Origin: Lentibacillus siamensis
GTDB lineage: Bacteria; Bacillota; Bacilli; Bacillales; Amphibacillaceae
Length of the DNA stretch: 64,000 nucleotides
Direction: 5' to 3'
Assembly: GCF_039522605.1 (NCBI RefSeq)
Contig: NZ_BAAADS010000025.1
Coordinates: 124,001 to 188,000 of the forward strand
Under the pieces are notes generated by a model, which had not been told where the DNA came from, searched no databases, and saw nothing but the letters and a program-made list of their open reading frames with translations. A program made the translations under genes and the position numbers. Below are positions 1 through 8,297 of the stretch, one piece after another. Positions within the stretch are counted from its first letter, which is position 1. Every line of letters begins with the position of its first letter.

Positions 1-782
1 TGGTCATCATTAATCAATATCCGTTCGACATTGACAGCGTTTCCAGTATCCTGATTGACATCGACGAAAAAACCGTTTAATTGTGTTCTTCCCGTTTTAT
101 CTATTTCAAAACGTACCGGTAACCCTGTCAGAAATTTTTTTAAAACTGCATCTCTGTTCACACCCAAGATGCCATCGTATGGCCCAGTCATGCCAACATC
201 TGTAATATACGCTGTTCCATTCGGGAGGATGCGTTCGTCTGCTGTCTGTGTATGGGTATGCGTTCCGACTACAGCACTGACTTTCCCATCAAGATACCAT
301 CCCATTGCCTGCTTTTCACTGGTTGCCTCACCATGAAAATCAACAAAAATAATATCTGTACGTTCTTTGGCAGTTTTAATTAATTCATCCATTTTTCGAA
401 ACGGATCATCAATTGCAGGTAAAAAAGTTCGACCCTGGATATTGATTACCGCAATTTCCACGCCATTAATATTAACAAATGTAATTCCTTTTCCGGGTGT
501 CCCTTCTGGATAATTTGCTGGACGGATCATTTTCTTTGCATCATCGATAAATTCAAAAATCTCCCGTTTATCCCATGTATGATTTCCCATGGTGACAACC
601 TGTGCCCCCCATTCCAGGAATTGCTTATAAATTTTTTCATTGATTCCTTTTCCGGCTGCTGCATTTTCACCATTCAAAATCGTCACATTGGGACGATATT
701 TTTCCTTCAGTTTCGGTAAATAATGCTGGACCATATCCCGCCCGGGCGATCCTGTTACATCCCCGATAAATAATATCCGCAT
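1..782 (-). CDS. ymdB: YmdB-type cyclic-nucleotide phosphodiesterase/metallophosphoesterase (3' end cut by window)
   Basis: TIGR00282-family calcineurin-like metallophosphoesterase. In B. subtilis YmdB hydrolyses 2',3'-cAMP and influences biofilm, motility and sporulation decisions. The protein opens MRILFIGDV and shows the metal ligands D8, E39-N40 (NGEN) and N67-H68 (GNHTWD), a DFHGEATSE segment and a THTHTQTAD histidine cluster. About 260 codons are visible, ending ERILINDD, so only a few C-terminal residues lie off the left edge. I chose the ATG at 782 because AGGATG sits about 8 nt upstream; an upstream ATG at 794 would add four residues and lacks a ribosome site. It follows rny, as in B. 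subtilis, with a terminator hairpin between them. Confidence 0.93.
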   Translation of the reverse strand, partial: MRILFIGDVTGSPGRDMVQHYLPKLKEKYRPNVTILNGENAAAGKGINEKIYKQFLEWGAQVVTMGNHTWDKREIFEFIDDAKKMIRPANYPEGTPGKGITFVNINGVEIAVINIQGRTFLPAIDDPFRKMDELIKTAKERTDIIFVDFHGEATSEKQAMGWYLDGKVSAVVGTHTHTQTADERILPNGTAYITDVGMTGPYDGILGVNRDAVLKKFLTGLPVRFEIDKTGRTQLNGFFVDVNQDTGNAVNVERILINDD

Positions 783-901
783 AATTTGTTTCATCCTAAC
801 ATTTTATCAATAGTTTATTTATAAAAAGTATACAGCAACGCTGAACAAATGAGCAAGCAGCTGTTCAGCAATGTAAGCGCTGATTTTAACAGTTCCTGTG
901 C

Positions 902-938
902 AAAATTAAAAGCGACCGGACGGCCGCTTTTAATTTTA
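902..938 (-). terminator. Rho-independent terminator after rny
   Basis: Perfect 13-bp stem (AAAATTAAAAGCG with CGCTTTTAATTTT) closing a 10-nt GC-rich loop, just downstream of the rny stop. The A/T-rich lower stem supplies U-tracts in both directions. A weaker 8-bp inverted repeat (GCTGAACA/TGTTCAGC, 841-870) lies between it and ymdB. Confidence 0.75.
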
Positions 939-974
939 TCCGACTCCAACTCTACATGGAATGGATATTTCATT

Positions 975-2540
975 TTACTTAGCATATTCTACTGCTCTCG
1001 TTTCCCTGATAACCGTTACTTTGATATGACCCGGATAATCCAATTGGCCTTCGATCTTCTTACGGATGTCACGCGCAATTCGAACGGAATCAATATCATC
1101 GATTTCATCAGGCCTTACCATAATTCGTATTTCTCTGCCGGCCTGAATAGCAAATGATTTTTCTACTCCACTGAACGACTCTGAGATTTCTTCCAGTTTT
1201 TCCAGTCGCTTAATGTAGTTTTCCAAGGTCTCACTTCTTGCTCCAGGTCTTGCCGCAGATAACGCATCTGCTGCGGCAACCAGAACAGAAATAATGGAAG
1301 TTGCTTCTTCGTCACCATGGTGTGAAGCAATAGCGTTTATAACAACTTCATGTTCCTTGTACTTCATCGCCAGCTCTTTACCAATTTCAACATGGCTTCC
1401 CTCTACTTCATGATCGATTGCCTTACCTATATCGTGAAGCAGACCGGCTCTTCTTGCCAATGTCTCATCTTCGCCCAATTCAGCAGCAAGCAGTCCGGAG
1501 AGGTACGCTACCTCTGTGGAATGCTTCAACACATTTTGACCATAGCTTGTACGATATTTCAGACGGCCAAGAATCTTAACCAGATCCGGATGCAATCCGT
1601 GCACTCCGACCTCAAATGTTGTTTCCTCACCGACTTCACGTATATATTCATCAACCTCACGTCTGGCTTTATCCACCATTTCTTCTATTCGCGCCGGGTG
1701 GATTCGACCATCCTGTACAAGTTTTTCCAAAGCCATTCGGGCGGTCTCCCGACGTACCGGATCAAACCCTGACAGAATAACAGCTTCCGGTGTATCGTCA
1801 ATTATCAGGTCGATCCCGGTCAATGTTTCCAGTGTCCGGATGTTTCGACCCTCCCGTCCGATAATCCGGCCTTTCATTTCATCATTAGGAAGGTTAACAA
1901 CAGATACGGTTGTTTCAGCAACGTGGTCTGCGGCACAACGCTGCAGGGCCAGCGAAAGAATGCTTTTAGCTTTCTTGTCCGCTTCTTCTTTAGCACGATT
2001 CTCCGCTTCTTTTATCATAAGCGCTGACTCGTGACTAACCTCTTGTTCAATCCGTTCTAAAATTATCTGCCTTGCCTGGTCAGTAGTGTATCCTGAAATG
2101 CGTTCAAGTTCTGTTTGCTGCTCTTTAAGCATCGCATCCACTTTGCTTTCCATTTCTTCAATTTGTTGTTGTTTTTCTGTTAGTGATTGTTCCTTTCTCT
2201 CTAACGTTAGCTCTCGCTTATCCAGCGTTTCGCTCTTTTTGTCCAGATTTTCTTCTTTTTGCATCAGACGATTTTCTTGTTTCTGTACTTCTCCTCTGCG
2301 TTCACGTAAATCTTCTTCTGCCTGCTGACGAAGTTTATGATTCTCATCCTTCGCCTCAAGAAGTGCCTCTTTCTTGGCGGCATCTGCATTTCGATGTGCT
2401 TCATCAACTATTTGTTTCGCTAAATTTTCCGCACTGGAGATTTTAGCTTCCGCAATAGATTTACGAATGAGATAACCAACAACAATACCGACGATTAGGA
2501 TTACGGCAAGCAAAATGGAGATGATTAAAGGACTGTCCAT
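975..2540 (-). CDS. rny: Ribonuclease Y
   Basis: Membrane-anchored endoribonuclease that starts much of mRNA decay in Firmicutes and is a core partner of the degradosome-like network. In the 521-residue protein I see an N-terminal transmembrane helix (about 4-26), a long charged coiled coil (about 30-195), a KH domain with GRIIGREG (224-231), and an HD phosphohydrolase domain with HD at 369-370 (LLHDIGKAIDHE). It ends VIRETRAVEYAK, the family's usual C-terminus. The start at 2540 has a strong GGGAGGTGA site; an in-frame ATG at 2591 would add 17 residues ahead of the membrane helix without a good site. Length matches B. subtilis RNase Y (520). Confidence 0.97.
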   Translation of the reverse strand: MDSPLIISILLAVILIVGIVVGYLIRKSIAEAKISSAENLAKQIVDEAHRNADAAKKEALLEAKDENHKLRQQAEEDLRERRGEVQKQENRLMQKEENLDKKSETLDKRELTLERKEQSLTEKQQQIEEMESKVDAMLKEQQTELERISGYTTDQARQIILERIEQEVSHESALMIKEAENRAKEEADKKAKSILSLALQRCAADHVAETTVSVVNLPNDEMKGRIIGREGRNIRTLETLTGIDLIIDDTPEAVILSGFDPVRRETARMALEKLVQDGRIHPARIEEMVDKARREVDEYIREVGEETTFEVGVHGLHPDLVKILGRLKYRTSYGQNVLKHSTEVAYLSGLLAAELGEDETLARRAGLLHDIGKAIDHEVEGSHVEIGKELAMKYKEHEVVINAIASHHGDEEATSIISVLVAAADALSAARPGARSETLENYIKRLEKLEEISESFSGVEKSFAIQAGREIRIMVRPDEIDDIDSVRIARDIRKKIEGQLDYPGHIKVTVIRETRAVEYAK

Positions 2541-2654
2541 GATTTCACCTCCCATTGCTATAAAGTTGTACAATTCACTCTCTGTCGGCATGTACAGTTT
2601 TCAATAATAAATAAGTGATTGGCGTATAATGAAACTATAAAATTATACAATTTA

Positions 2655-2683
2655 ATTTTAATTGTCTGTATAAACAATGTCAA
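2655..2683 (-). promoter_or_regulatory. Predicted sigma-A promoter of rny
   Basis: On the minus strand TTGACA (2678-2683) and TAAAAT (2655-2660) are separated by exactly 17 nt, about 115 nt upstream of the rny start. The -35 lies within the first bases after the end of the omega-RNA-like element, so the element's right boundary abuts this promoter. Confidence 0.55.
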
Positions 2684-2689
2684 GGAATC

Positions 2690-3045
2690 TTGATACTCCC
2701 GCAGCTAAAGCAGCGAGGTTCTGCATTCATTGTCCTTCTTCCGTCCGGCAGCCGCAGTTCGCACTTCCGTACGCTCGGCATTTAGGGTGATTCAGGACAC
2801 CGCGGTAATTTCCTGAGAACTTTCACGGCCAAAGCAACCTCTGTTACCCTGAACGAACGCATCTTTTGGCTCTCACAAGCCCGGTGGTATCACACCGCTT
2901 ACAACATTCCTCAATTCGTTACCACGATGCATAAAATACGCGAACTTTTTCTGGATATACCGGACCGTTCAGACAGCATTTGCCGTGGATGACCACCATC
3001 CATCCACGTCTTGTATATTGCTGCTCAGATACAACCAATCGTAAA
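2690..3045 (-). mobile_element. IS200/IS605 (TnpB-type) right end with omega-RNA-like scaffold; tnpB absent
   Basis: The roughly 590-bp gap between recA and rny has no convincing gene. Read on the minus strand, 2690-2960 resembles the 3' part of Firmicute TnpB elements as I know it: blocks such as GGAATGTTGTAAGCGGTGTG, GTAACAGAGGTTGCTTTGGC, AATCACCCTAAATGC and GCGTACGGAAGTGCGAACTG, then a terminal hairpin CCTCGCTGCTTTAGCTGCGGG and the element end TATCAA at 2690. A second hairpin (GTGGATG/CATCCAC, about 2979-3004) could belong to the left end. No TnpA or TnpB reading frame remains. The left boundary near 3045 is a guess; the right one is better supported. Recognition is from memory of family sequences, not from a search. 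Confidence 0.6.
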
Positions 3046-3071
3046 AATAAATAATGCATAGAGCAAAGATC

Positions 3072-3117
3072 AAAAAAATCAAACCCTTTGCCACATAGAT
3101 TACCTGCAAAGGGTTTT
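3072..3117 (-). terminator. Terminator after recA
   Basis: 11-bp stem AAACCCTTTGC/GCAAAGGGTTT with a 14-nt loop, followed on the minus strand by GATTTTTTTG, directly downstream of the recA stop. Confidence 0.85.
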
Positions 3118-3130
3118 ACTGTGCATTTTA

Positions 3131-4183
3131 TTATACATCCATGCTTTCCTGGCTTTGTTTGCCGGATGGCTCTTGTTCATCCGCATCATCTGGTTCTTCA
3201 TCCAAACTGTAGTGCAGTCTGATTGCATCATGAATTTCAGCCATAATAGCTTCATTGGCTTTAAGAAACTCTTTGGAATTTTCTCGGCCTTGTCCAAGCC
3301 TGTCCCCATTATAGGAATACCACGCTCCGCTCTTCTGAACGATATCCAGGTCAGAACCGATATCCAGGATTTCCCCTTCCTTGGAAATACCTTCACCATA
3401 CATAATATCGATTTCTGCTTTTTTAAATGGAGGAGCCACTTTATTTTTGACAACTTTCACACGTGTTTTATTTCCCACCATATCATTGCCCTGTTTCAAC
3501 GTTTCAGCACGACGTACTTCCAATCTGACAGATGAATAGAATTTTAGTGCCCGTCCGCCAGGGGTTGTTTCAGGGTTCCCGAACATTACTCCGACTTTTT
3601 CACGGATTTGGTTGATGAAAATAGCCGTTGTTTTCGACTTATTGATAGCGCCGGACAATTTTCTCAGCGCTTGTGACATCAGGCGCGCCTGCAGTCCAAC
3701 ATGGGAATCTCCCATTTCACCTTCAATTTCCGCCTTTGGCACCAACGCCGCTACAGAGTCAACCACCACAATATCAACTGCTCCACTGCGAACCAGTGCT
3801 TCAGCGATTTCCAGTGCCTGTTCACCTGTATCCGGCTGTGATAAGAGCAACTCATCTGTATCGACACCCAGCGCACGTGCATACGTTGGATCCAATGCAT
3901 GCTCTGCATCGATGAATGCCGCCTGTCCACCTTTTCGTTGTGCTTCGGCAATCGCATGAAGTGCTACCGTTGTTTTACCGGATGATTCAGGACCATATAT
4001 TTCGACAACGCGTCCCCTTGGATAACCACCAATACCCAGTGCTACATCCAATGCCAATGAGCCACTTGGTATTGTTGCGATTTTCTGTTCTGTCTGCTCT
4101 CCCAGCTTCATTATTGATCCCTTGCCGAACTGTTTCTCAATTTGTTTCAATGCCATATCTAAAGCTTGCTTTTTATCACTCAA
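3131..4183 (-). CDS. recA: Recombinase RecA
   Basis: ATP-dependent strand-exchange protein for homologous recombination, also the co-protease that triggers LexA self-cleavage. The 350-residue protein shows Walker A GPESSGKTT (64-72), the DNA-binding loops (QALRKLSGAINKS; NQIREKVGVMFGNPETT) and an acidic C-terminal tail (SLDEEPDDADEQE), all standard. The start codon is TTG at 4183, the only position giving the conserved MSDKKQALDMALKQIE beginning, with AGGAGG 8-10 nt upstream. It follows cinA as in B. subtilis. A sigma-A promoter and a LexA-like box lie between the two, so it is probably damage-induced in addition to any read-through from cinA. Confidence 0.98.
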   Translation of the reverse strand: MSDKKQALDMALKQIEKQFGKGSIMKLGEQTEQKIATIPSGSLALDVALGIGGYPRGRVVEIYGPESSGKTTVALHAIAEAQRKGGQAAFIDAEHALDPTYARALGVDTDELLLSQPDTGEQALEIAEALVRSGAVDIVVVDSVAALVPKAEIEGEMGDSHVGLQARLMSQALRKLSGAINKSKTTAIFINQIREKVGVMFGNPETTPGGRALKFYSSVRLEVRRAETLKQGNDMVGNKTRVKVVKNKVAPPFKKAEIDIMYGEGISKEGEILDIGSDLDIVQKSGAWYSYNGDRLGQGRENSKEFLKANEAIMAEIHDAIRLHYSLDEEPDDADEQEPSGKQSQESMDV

Positions 4184-4213
4184 CGGGAAGACCTCCTTTT
4201 ATTCACTATATCT

Positions 4214-4242
4214 ATCATAACTTGTTTTTAATAATTTGCCAA
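4214..4242 (-). promoter_or_regulatory. Sigma-A promoter of recA
   Basis: Minus-strand TTGGCA (4237-4242) and TATGAT (4214-4219) with a 17-nt spacer, about 30 nt upstream of the recA start. A second, weaker candidate begins with TTGACA at 4327-4332. Confidence 0.75.
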
Positions 4243-4250
4243 GCAAAAAT

Positions 4251-4264
4251 CGAATAAATGTTCT
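4251..4264 (-). promoter_or_regulatory. LexA (SOS) box upstream of recA
   Basis: Minus-strand AGAACATTTATTCG is a near match to the Bacillus LexA operator CGAACRNRYGTTCG, differing at the outermost and one inner base. It lies 8 nt upstream of the -35 element of the recA promoter, where repressor could block polymerase. The assignment rests on sequence and position only. Confidence 0.6.
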
Positions 4265-4352
4265 CGTTTTTTACTGGGCTTTTCTTTGGAAAAAAACCAT
4301 TTTACATATATAAATTCATGATAAAGTGTCAATTCCTGCTAAAAAAAGTATG

Positions 4353-5606
4353 TTATAATTCTTTTTCAAGAAAATTCATTAAAAGTTCAAAACCCTTTAT
4401 TACGGATCTTTCACGGATAGTATTCCGGTCCCCTTGAAAAACACATTTTTTTATGACCGTTTCTTTTCCAATTGCATGTATACCGATAAACACGGTGCCT
4501 GGTGAATGGCCTTCCTGGGCATCCGGACCGGCAACCCCGGTAAAGCTGATTCCGATATCAGCACCTAACACCGAACAGCTGTTTTCAGCCATTTCTCCTG
4601 CACATTGTTCACTAATCGTACCATATTGCGTAATTGTCTCCGGTGACACCCGAAGCACATTTTCTTTTACTTTGGTGTCATAACATACTATACCGCCACT
4701 GCATACCTTAGAAGCGCCTTCAAGTGCGACCAATCTTTCCATGAACATGCCGCCTGTTAAACTTTCAGCAGCAGCGATAAACAACCCTCGATTTTTCAGA
4801 AGACCGAAAACCTTCTCCGCCAATGACTGCTCATCACTGCCATAAAAATGCCCACCAGTTTTGGATAAAATTTGCTGCTTTGTACTTTCTATTAATTCGA
4901 ATGCTTCTGCTTCACTGGATGCTTTGGCGGTAACCCTGATCGCCACTCCTTCATTTTGTGCCAAAGGAGCAACAGTTGGATTGCTCTGACCGTGGATAAT
5001 ATCTTTTAATTCGTCTTCAAGACGTGACTCGCCAATACCAATAAATCTTAACATGGTCGATTTGATGACTGTATGCTCCCCAGTATGCTGTTTCAAATAA
5101 GGAAGGACCGTATTCGTGATCATCGCTTTCATTTCCCTTGGTACACCAGGCAGGAAAACCCACATGCTATTCTGATGTGATACCATCATTCCCGGTGCCA
5201 TCCCTACTTGATTTTCAACAACTTTCGCACCTTTAAACATACGGGCCTGTCTCCGGTTGTTTTCCGTCATAACCGAATTGCGTTTCTTAAAAAACGCTTC
5301 AATTTTATCCATGGATGGACCATGCTCTACCATTTCCAGATTACTAATTTTTTGAAATGCTTCCCTGGTCATATCATCTTCCGTTGGGCCCAATCCTCCG
5401 GTAACGATAATAACATCAGACCTTTCCGCGGATTGTTCAAACTGTGCCACCACCCGCTGGAGATTATCCCCAACAACCGCATGATGAAAAACACTGAATC
5501 CATTTTCAGCCATTCGCTCTGAAATCCATTGGGCGTTTGTATTGGCAATCTGGCCCAGCAGCAATTCTGTTCCAACTCCAATTATTTCCGTTTTAATTTG
5601 TGACAT
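4353..5606 (-). CDS. cinA: CinA-family protein (ADP-ribose pyrophosphatase/NMN deamidase-like)
   Basis: 417 residues, the full two-domain CinA form. The N-terminal MoeA/MogA-like (MoCF) half begins IGVGTELLLGQIANTNAQ and carries TGGLGPTEDDMTRE; the C-terminal PncC half carries AAESLTGGMF and SFTGVAGPDAQEGH, typical of NMN amidohydrolases. The family is linked to pyridine-nucleotide salvage, and in competent bacteria cinA is co-transcribed with recA; both facts fit the position here. Its ATG overlaps the stop of pgsA by one base (TAATG), suggesting translational coupling. The intergenic region before recA contains recA's own promoter. Confidence 0.93.
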   Translation of the reverse strand: MSQIKTEIIGVGTELLLGQIANTNAQWISERMAENGFSVFHHAVVGDNLQRVVAQFEQSAERSDVIIVTGGLGPTEDDMTREAFQKISNLEMVEHGPSMDKIEAFFKKRNSVMTENNRRQARMFKGAKVVENQVGMAPGMMVSHQNSMWVFLPGVPREMKAMITNTVLPYLKQHTGEHTVIKSTMLRFIGIGESRLEDELKDIIHGQSNPTVAPLAQNEGVAIRVTAKASSEAEAFELIESTKQQILSKTGGHFYGSDEQSLAEKVFGLLKNRGLFIAAAESLTGGMFMERLVALEGASKVCSGGIVCYDTKVKENVLRVSPETITQYGTISEQCAGEMAENSCSVLGADIGISFTGVAGPDAQEGHSPGTVFIGIHAIGKETVIKKCVFQGDRNTIRERSVIKGFELLMNFLEKEL

Positions 5607-6181
5607 TAGGAATCCCTCATAACGTGCCGGTTTTTGCTGAAATACTCATAACCGGACAATATTGTAAAAAACACCGCGATACACAACATAATACTTGCAA
5701 TCGGCAGACCAAGGTAGGAAAAAGGAAAGTTGTGAAGCAGCAATGCCGCAATTGCAATCATCTGGGTCGCGGTTTTCAATTTTCCCATTTGACTCGCAGC
5801 AAGTACAATACCTTCACCTGCTGCCACAAGACGCAGACCAGTTACAGCAAATTCCCTGCTGATAATAATGATGACAACCCACGCAGGTGCGAAGCCAAGT
5901 TCCACAAGCAAAATCAATGCGGCTGACACAAGCAGCTTATCCGCAAGTGGATCCAAAAACTTTCCGAGATTGGTAACAAGATTATATTTTCTTGCATAAT
6001 AACCATCAACCCAGTCTGTTGCTGAAGCAATTATAAATAATAAAGCTGCTGCAAAATGGGAAACAGGCAAACTTGTTTCACCAATATCCCATTCCCCCCA
6101 ATTAAACGGAACACTTAATAAAATGATGAAAATGGGAATCAGACAAATACGTGAAATGGTTAATCTGTTCGGTATATTCAT
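5606..6181 (-). CDS. pgsA: CDP-diacylglycerol-glycerol-3-phosphate 3-phosphatidyltransferase
   Basis: Integral membrane enzyme making phosphatidylglycerophosphate, the committed step to phosphatidylglycerol. The 191-residue protein has several hydrophobic segments and the complete CDP-alcohol phosphotransferase motif: D56, D59-G60, A63-R64, G73, D77, D81 (in DWVDGYYARK and GKFLDPLADK). GGAGGAAGAA precedes the ATG. It lies between rodZ and cinA as in B. subtilis; an inverted repeat sits between rodZ and this gene. Confidence 0.96.
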   Translation of the reverse strand: MNIPNRLTISRICLIPIFIILLSVPFNWGEWDIGETSLPVSHFAAALLFIIASATDWVDGYYARKYNLVTNLGKFLDPLADKLLVSAALILLVELGFAPAWVVIIIISREFAVTGLRLVAAGEGIVLAASQMGKLKTATQMIAIAALLLHNFPFSYLGLPIASIMLCIAVFFTILSGYEYFSKNRHVMRDS

Positions 6182-6201
6182 TCTTCTTCCTCCTACGATA
6201 T

Positions 6202-6232
6202 AAACCCTTCCACTAAATGAAAGGAAGGGTTA
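6202..6232 (-). terminator. Hairpin between rodZ and pgsA
   Basis: Perfect 9-bp stem AACCCTTCC/GGAAGGGTT with an 11-nt loop but no clear U-run (TATATC follows). It could weaken read-through or stabilise a 3' end; full termination is uncertain. Confidence 0.5.
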
Positions 6233-6247
6233 TTTCAAAAATCACTG

Positions 6248-7207
6248 TCATTCACCAGCTGTATTTTTTCCATGCAGCTCAATCCAAAGGTATTGATGTA
6301 CTTTTTCTTCAGGATTTAATGGATACTCGACCTTTACACCATTTACCTTTACTGTTAAAGATGGTGCACTGCCAATATTTAAGTGAACTTTTTCAGCATT
6401 GGTAATATTAAACTCTTTGGCCCCGTCCCCAGCGGTTAATAAACCCGAATAAAGAGACTTCCCATCTCCATTCTCAAGTTCCACCCACGAATCACCAGAC
6501 GGTTTAAGCGTCAGTTTCACTTTATCTCCTGCATTTTTCATGGATAAGGTTGATTCAGGACTTGCTCCGGTCCCTTTTTCGACTACTTTAAACTCAGGCT
6601 TATTTTCCGCCTGGTTATTTTGTTTTTCCTCATCTTTTTTATCTGAGCTGGACTGTTTGTCGTCTGAGTCCGATTTTGAATCCGCTTTGGAATCGTTATT
6701 GTTGTTTTTTTCATCGTCCAACTGAACACTGTCCTGTTCGTCCTCGTCATCGCGTACAATTTGATTGGAATCCTGTTGTTGCTCCGGAGGTTCCGCTTTA
6801 TCACCGGAACTATCTTTCGCAAAAAAATACCATGCGGTAAACAAAATCCCTACAATGAGCAGAACAACAATAATTGTCGGTAACATTGAAAAAATGGCAG
6901 GCGTTCCTTTCGTAGGACTATTATCTTTTCTGGAACTTTTAATTTGCGTATATTGAGCAGTACTGTCATCTTCCGTCTTCGGGATTTCTTCTTTATATTC
7001 CTCCAGTAATTCTTTCGCATCAAGACCTACAGCATTTGCATATTCCTTAATGAATGCCCGGGCATAAAATTTACCCGGAAGAATATGAAAATTCCCCTGT
7101 TCAATTGCTTCCAGATACCGTTTCTGTATCTTGGTAGTTTCCTGTATGCTTTCAAGGGACAGTCCTTTAGCCTCCCTTGCCTCTTTTAATCTTTCTCCTA
7201 TCTCCAT
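6248..7207 (-). CDS. rodZ: RodZ-like cell-shape protein (HTH + membrane helix + C-terminal beta domain)
   Basis: Links the MreB cytoskeleton to the envelope in rod-shaped bacteria; the B. subtilis homologue is YmfM. From the ATG at 7207 (319 residues): a helix-turn-helix Cro/C1-like domain at about 1-75 (GERLKEAREAKGLSLESIQE), a transmembrane helix at 109-129, a highly acidic and Asn/Ser-rich linker (131-205), and a C-terminal DUF4115-type domain. The acidic, low-complexity extracellular linker suits a salt-tolerant organism (inference). An ATG at 7219 would add four residues; GGTG spacing favours 7207. It is followed by pgsA. Confidence 0.85.
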   Translation of the reverse strand: MEIGERLKEAREAKGLSLESIQETTKIQKRYLEAIEQGNFHILPGKFYARAFIKEYANAVGLDAKELLEEYKEEIPKTEDDSTAQYTQIKSSRKDNSPTKGTPAIFSMLPTIIVVLLIVGILFTAWYFFAKDSSGDKAEPPEQQQDSNQIVRDDEDEQDSVQLDDEKNNNNDSKADSKSDSDDKQSSSDKKDEEKQNNQAENKPEFKVVEKGTGASPESTLSMKNAGDKVKLTLKPSGDSWVELENGDGKSLYSGLLTAGDGAKEFNITNAEKVHLNIGSAPSLTVKVNGVKVEYPLNPEEKVHQYLWIELHGKNTAGE

Positions 7208-7283
7208 CACTAACACCATCCATCTTAAAAAACTTGGCTTTTTGCTGAAGAAATCTTTAAAACGTCTTTTGCTTTCTTATTTG

Positions 7284-8075
7284 CTAAAAATCAAACATTG
7301 AAAAACCATCTTCTTGACCAAATTGGTTTTGTTCAACTGGTTCATATGTAATTTCCTCATCAACTGTACTGCGAAGTTCAATAATATAGTCAAAATCATT
7401 CAACTCATATTCGGTAGTCTGCACAAACATGTCCGGATGTTCAACTACCTTGACGGCTGGAAGCTGCATAATTTCCCTTATCAGCTGCCAATGTTTTTCA
7501 TTTGCCCGGCGAGTGGAAACGATTCCGTCAATAATATACAGATTGTCACTGCTGTATTCATCCTGAATTAATTGGCTGCGGACAGTCTGCTTCAGCAATG
7601 TGCTGGACACAAACAGCCAGCGCTTATTGGCACAAACACTCGCAGCAACTACTGATTCCGTTTTCCCCACCCGTGGCATTCCACGAATACCTATTAATTT
7701 GTGGCCTTCTTTTTTAAATAGCTCAGCCATAAAATCGACCAACACACCGAGCTCGCTCCGGACAAAGCGAAATGTTTTCCGGTCATCGGCGTCACTATGA
7801 ATATAACGGCCATGTCTTACAGCAAGTTTATCACGAAGTTTGGGTTTCCGTAATTTTTTTACAACCAGCGTATCCATCGTCTCAAGAATTGATTTTAAAC
7901 GGGTGATCTGCTCATCTTTTCTGGAAAGCAGAAGCATACCTCTTCTGGAATTTTCCACACCATTAATACTAATAATATTAATTGAAAGCATTCCCAGCAG
8001 AGAGGAAATATCCCCTAATAGCCCAGGACGGTTATATTGAATTTCATATTCAAGGTACCATTCTGTCTTTTCCAT
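7284..8075 (-). CDS. ymfK: YmfK/DUF3388 protein with ACT-like N-terminus and P-loop
   Basis: A conserved but uncharacterised Bacillaceae protein of 263 residues. The first ~75 residues look like an ACT-type ligand-binding fold (YNRPGLLGDISSLLGMLSINI). A P-loop GMPRVGKT (132-139) follows, with SSTLLKQTVRSQLIQDEY and a VDGIVSTRR segment. That combination suggests a nucleotide-dependent function sensing a small molecule, but no activity should be assumed. The ATG at 8075 has GAGGGGATAATA upstream. It lies between ymfJ and rodZ as in B. subtilis, but is separated from ymfJ by two terminator-like hairpins and probably has its own promoter. Confidence 0.85.
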   Translation of the reverse strand: MEKTEWYLEYEIQYNRPGLLGDISSLLGMLSINIISINGVENSRRGMLLLSRKDEQITRLKSILETMDTLVVKKLRKPKLRDKLAVRHGRYIHSDADDRKTFRFVRSELGVLVDFMAELFKKEGHKLIGIRGMPRVGKTESVVAASVCANKRWLFVSSTLLKQTVRSQLIQDEYSSDNLYIIDGIVSTRRANEKHWQLIREIMQLPAVKVVEHPDMFVQTTEYELNDFDYIIELRSTVDEEITYEPVEQNQFGQEDGFSMFDF

Positions 8076-8200
8076 TATTATCCCCTCGTTCTCAAGCTGA
8101 ATTTATATAGTATCGAAACAACTAAATAATTGCAATATATCTATACTAATAATAAATGATTTTACGTTCAGTGAAAAGCAGATTATACCAAAACAATTAG

Positions 8201-8241
8201 AAAAACTCGGCATTCACCTTATCTTAAAGTGAGTGCCGAAG
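8201..8241 (-). terminator. Second hairpin downstream of ymfJ
   Basis: Stem CTTCGGCACTCAC/GTGAATGCCGAG (one mismatch) with an 11-nt loop, followed on the minus strand by TTTTTC. It is the second of two tandem terminator-like structures between ymfJ and ymfK. Confidence 0.6.
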
Positions 8242-8243
8242 TC

Positions 8244-8286
8244 TAAAAAATAGAGAAGCTGCTTCATGTTGAACAGCTTCTCTATC
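8244..8286 (-). terminator. Terminator after ymfJ
   Basis: 12-bp stem ATAGAGAAGCTG/CAGCTTCTCTAT with a 12-nt loop, followed by TTTTTTAG on the minus strand. Confidence 0.85.
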
Positions 8287-8297
8287 AAGTGCCTTCA

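Noticed and set aside
872..885. TGTAAGCGCTGATT between rny and ymdB, resembling a CcpA cre site
   Set aside because: Matches 12 of 14 consensus positions but lacks the final CA, and there is no clear promoter beside it; could be chance.
849..1157. Plus-strand open frame of 102 codons overlapping rny
   Set aside because: Antisense to the well-supported rny gene, no ribosome site, no recognisable protein.
2880..2960. Minus-strand frame encoding KKFAYFMHRGNELRNVVSG as a TnpB C-terminus
   Set aside because: Only about 30 codons between stops and no zinc-finger or RuvC motif; better explained as non-coding scaffold.
4327..4360. Second promoter TTGACA with a TATATG/TATGTA -10 upstream of recA
   Set aside because: -10 fits only at 16 or 18 nt spacing and the nearer TTGGCA-17-TATGAT promoter is better; left as a weak alternative.
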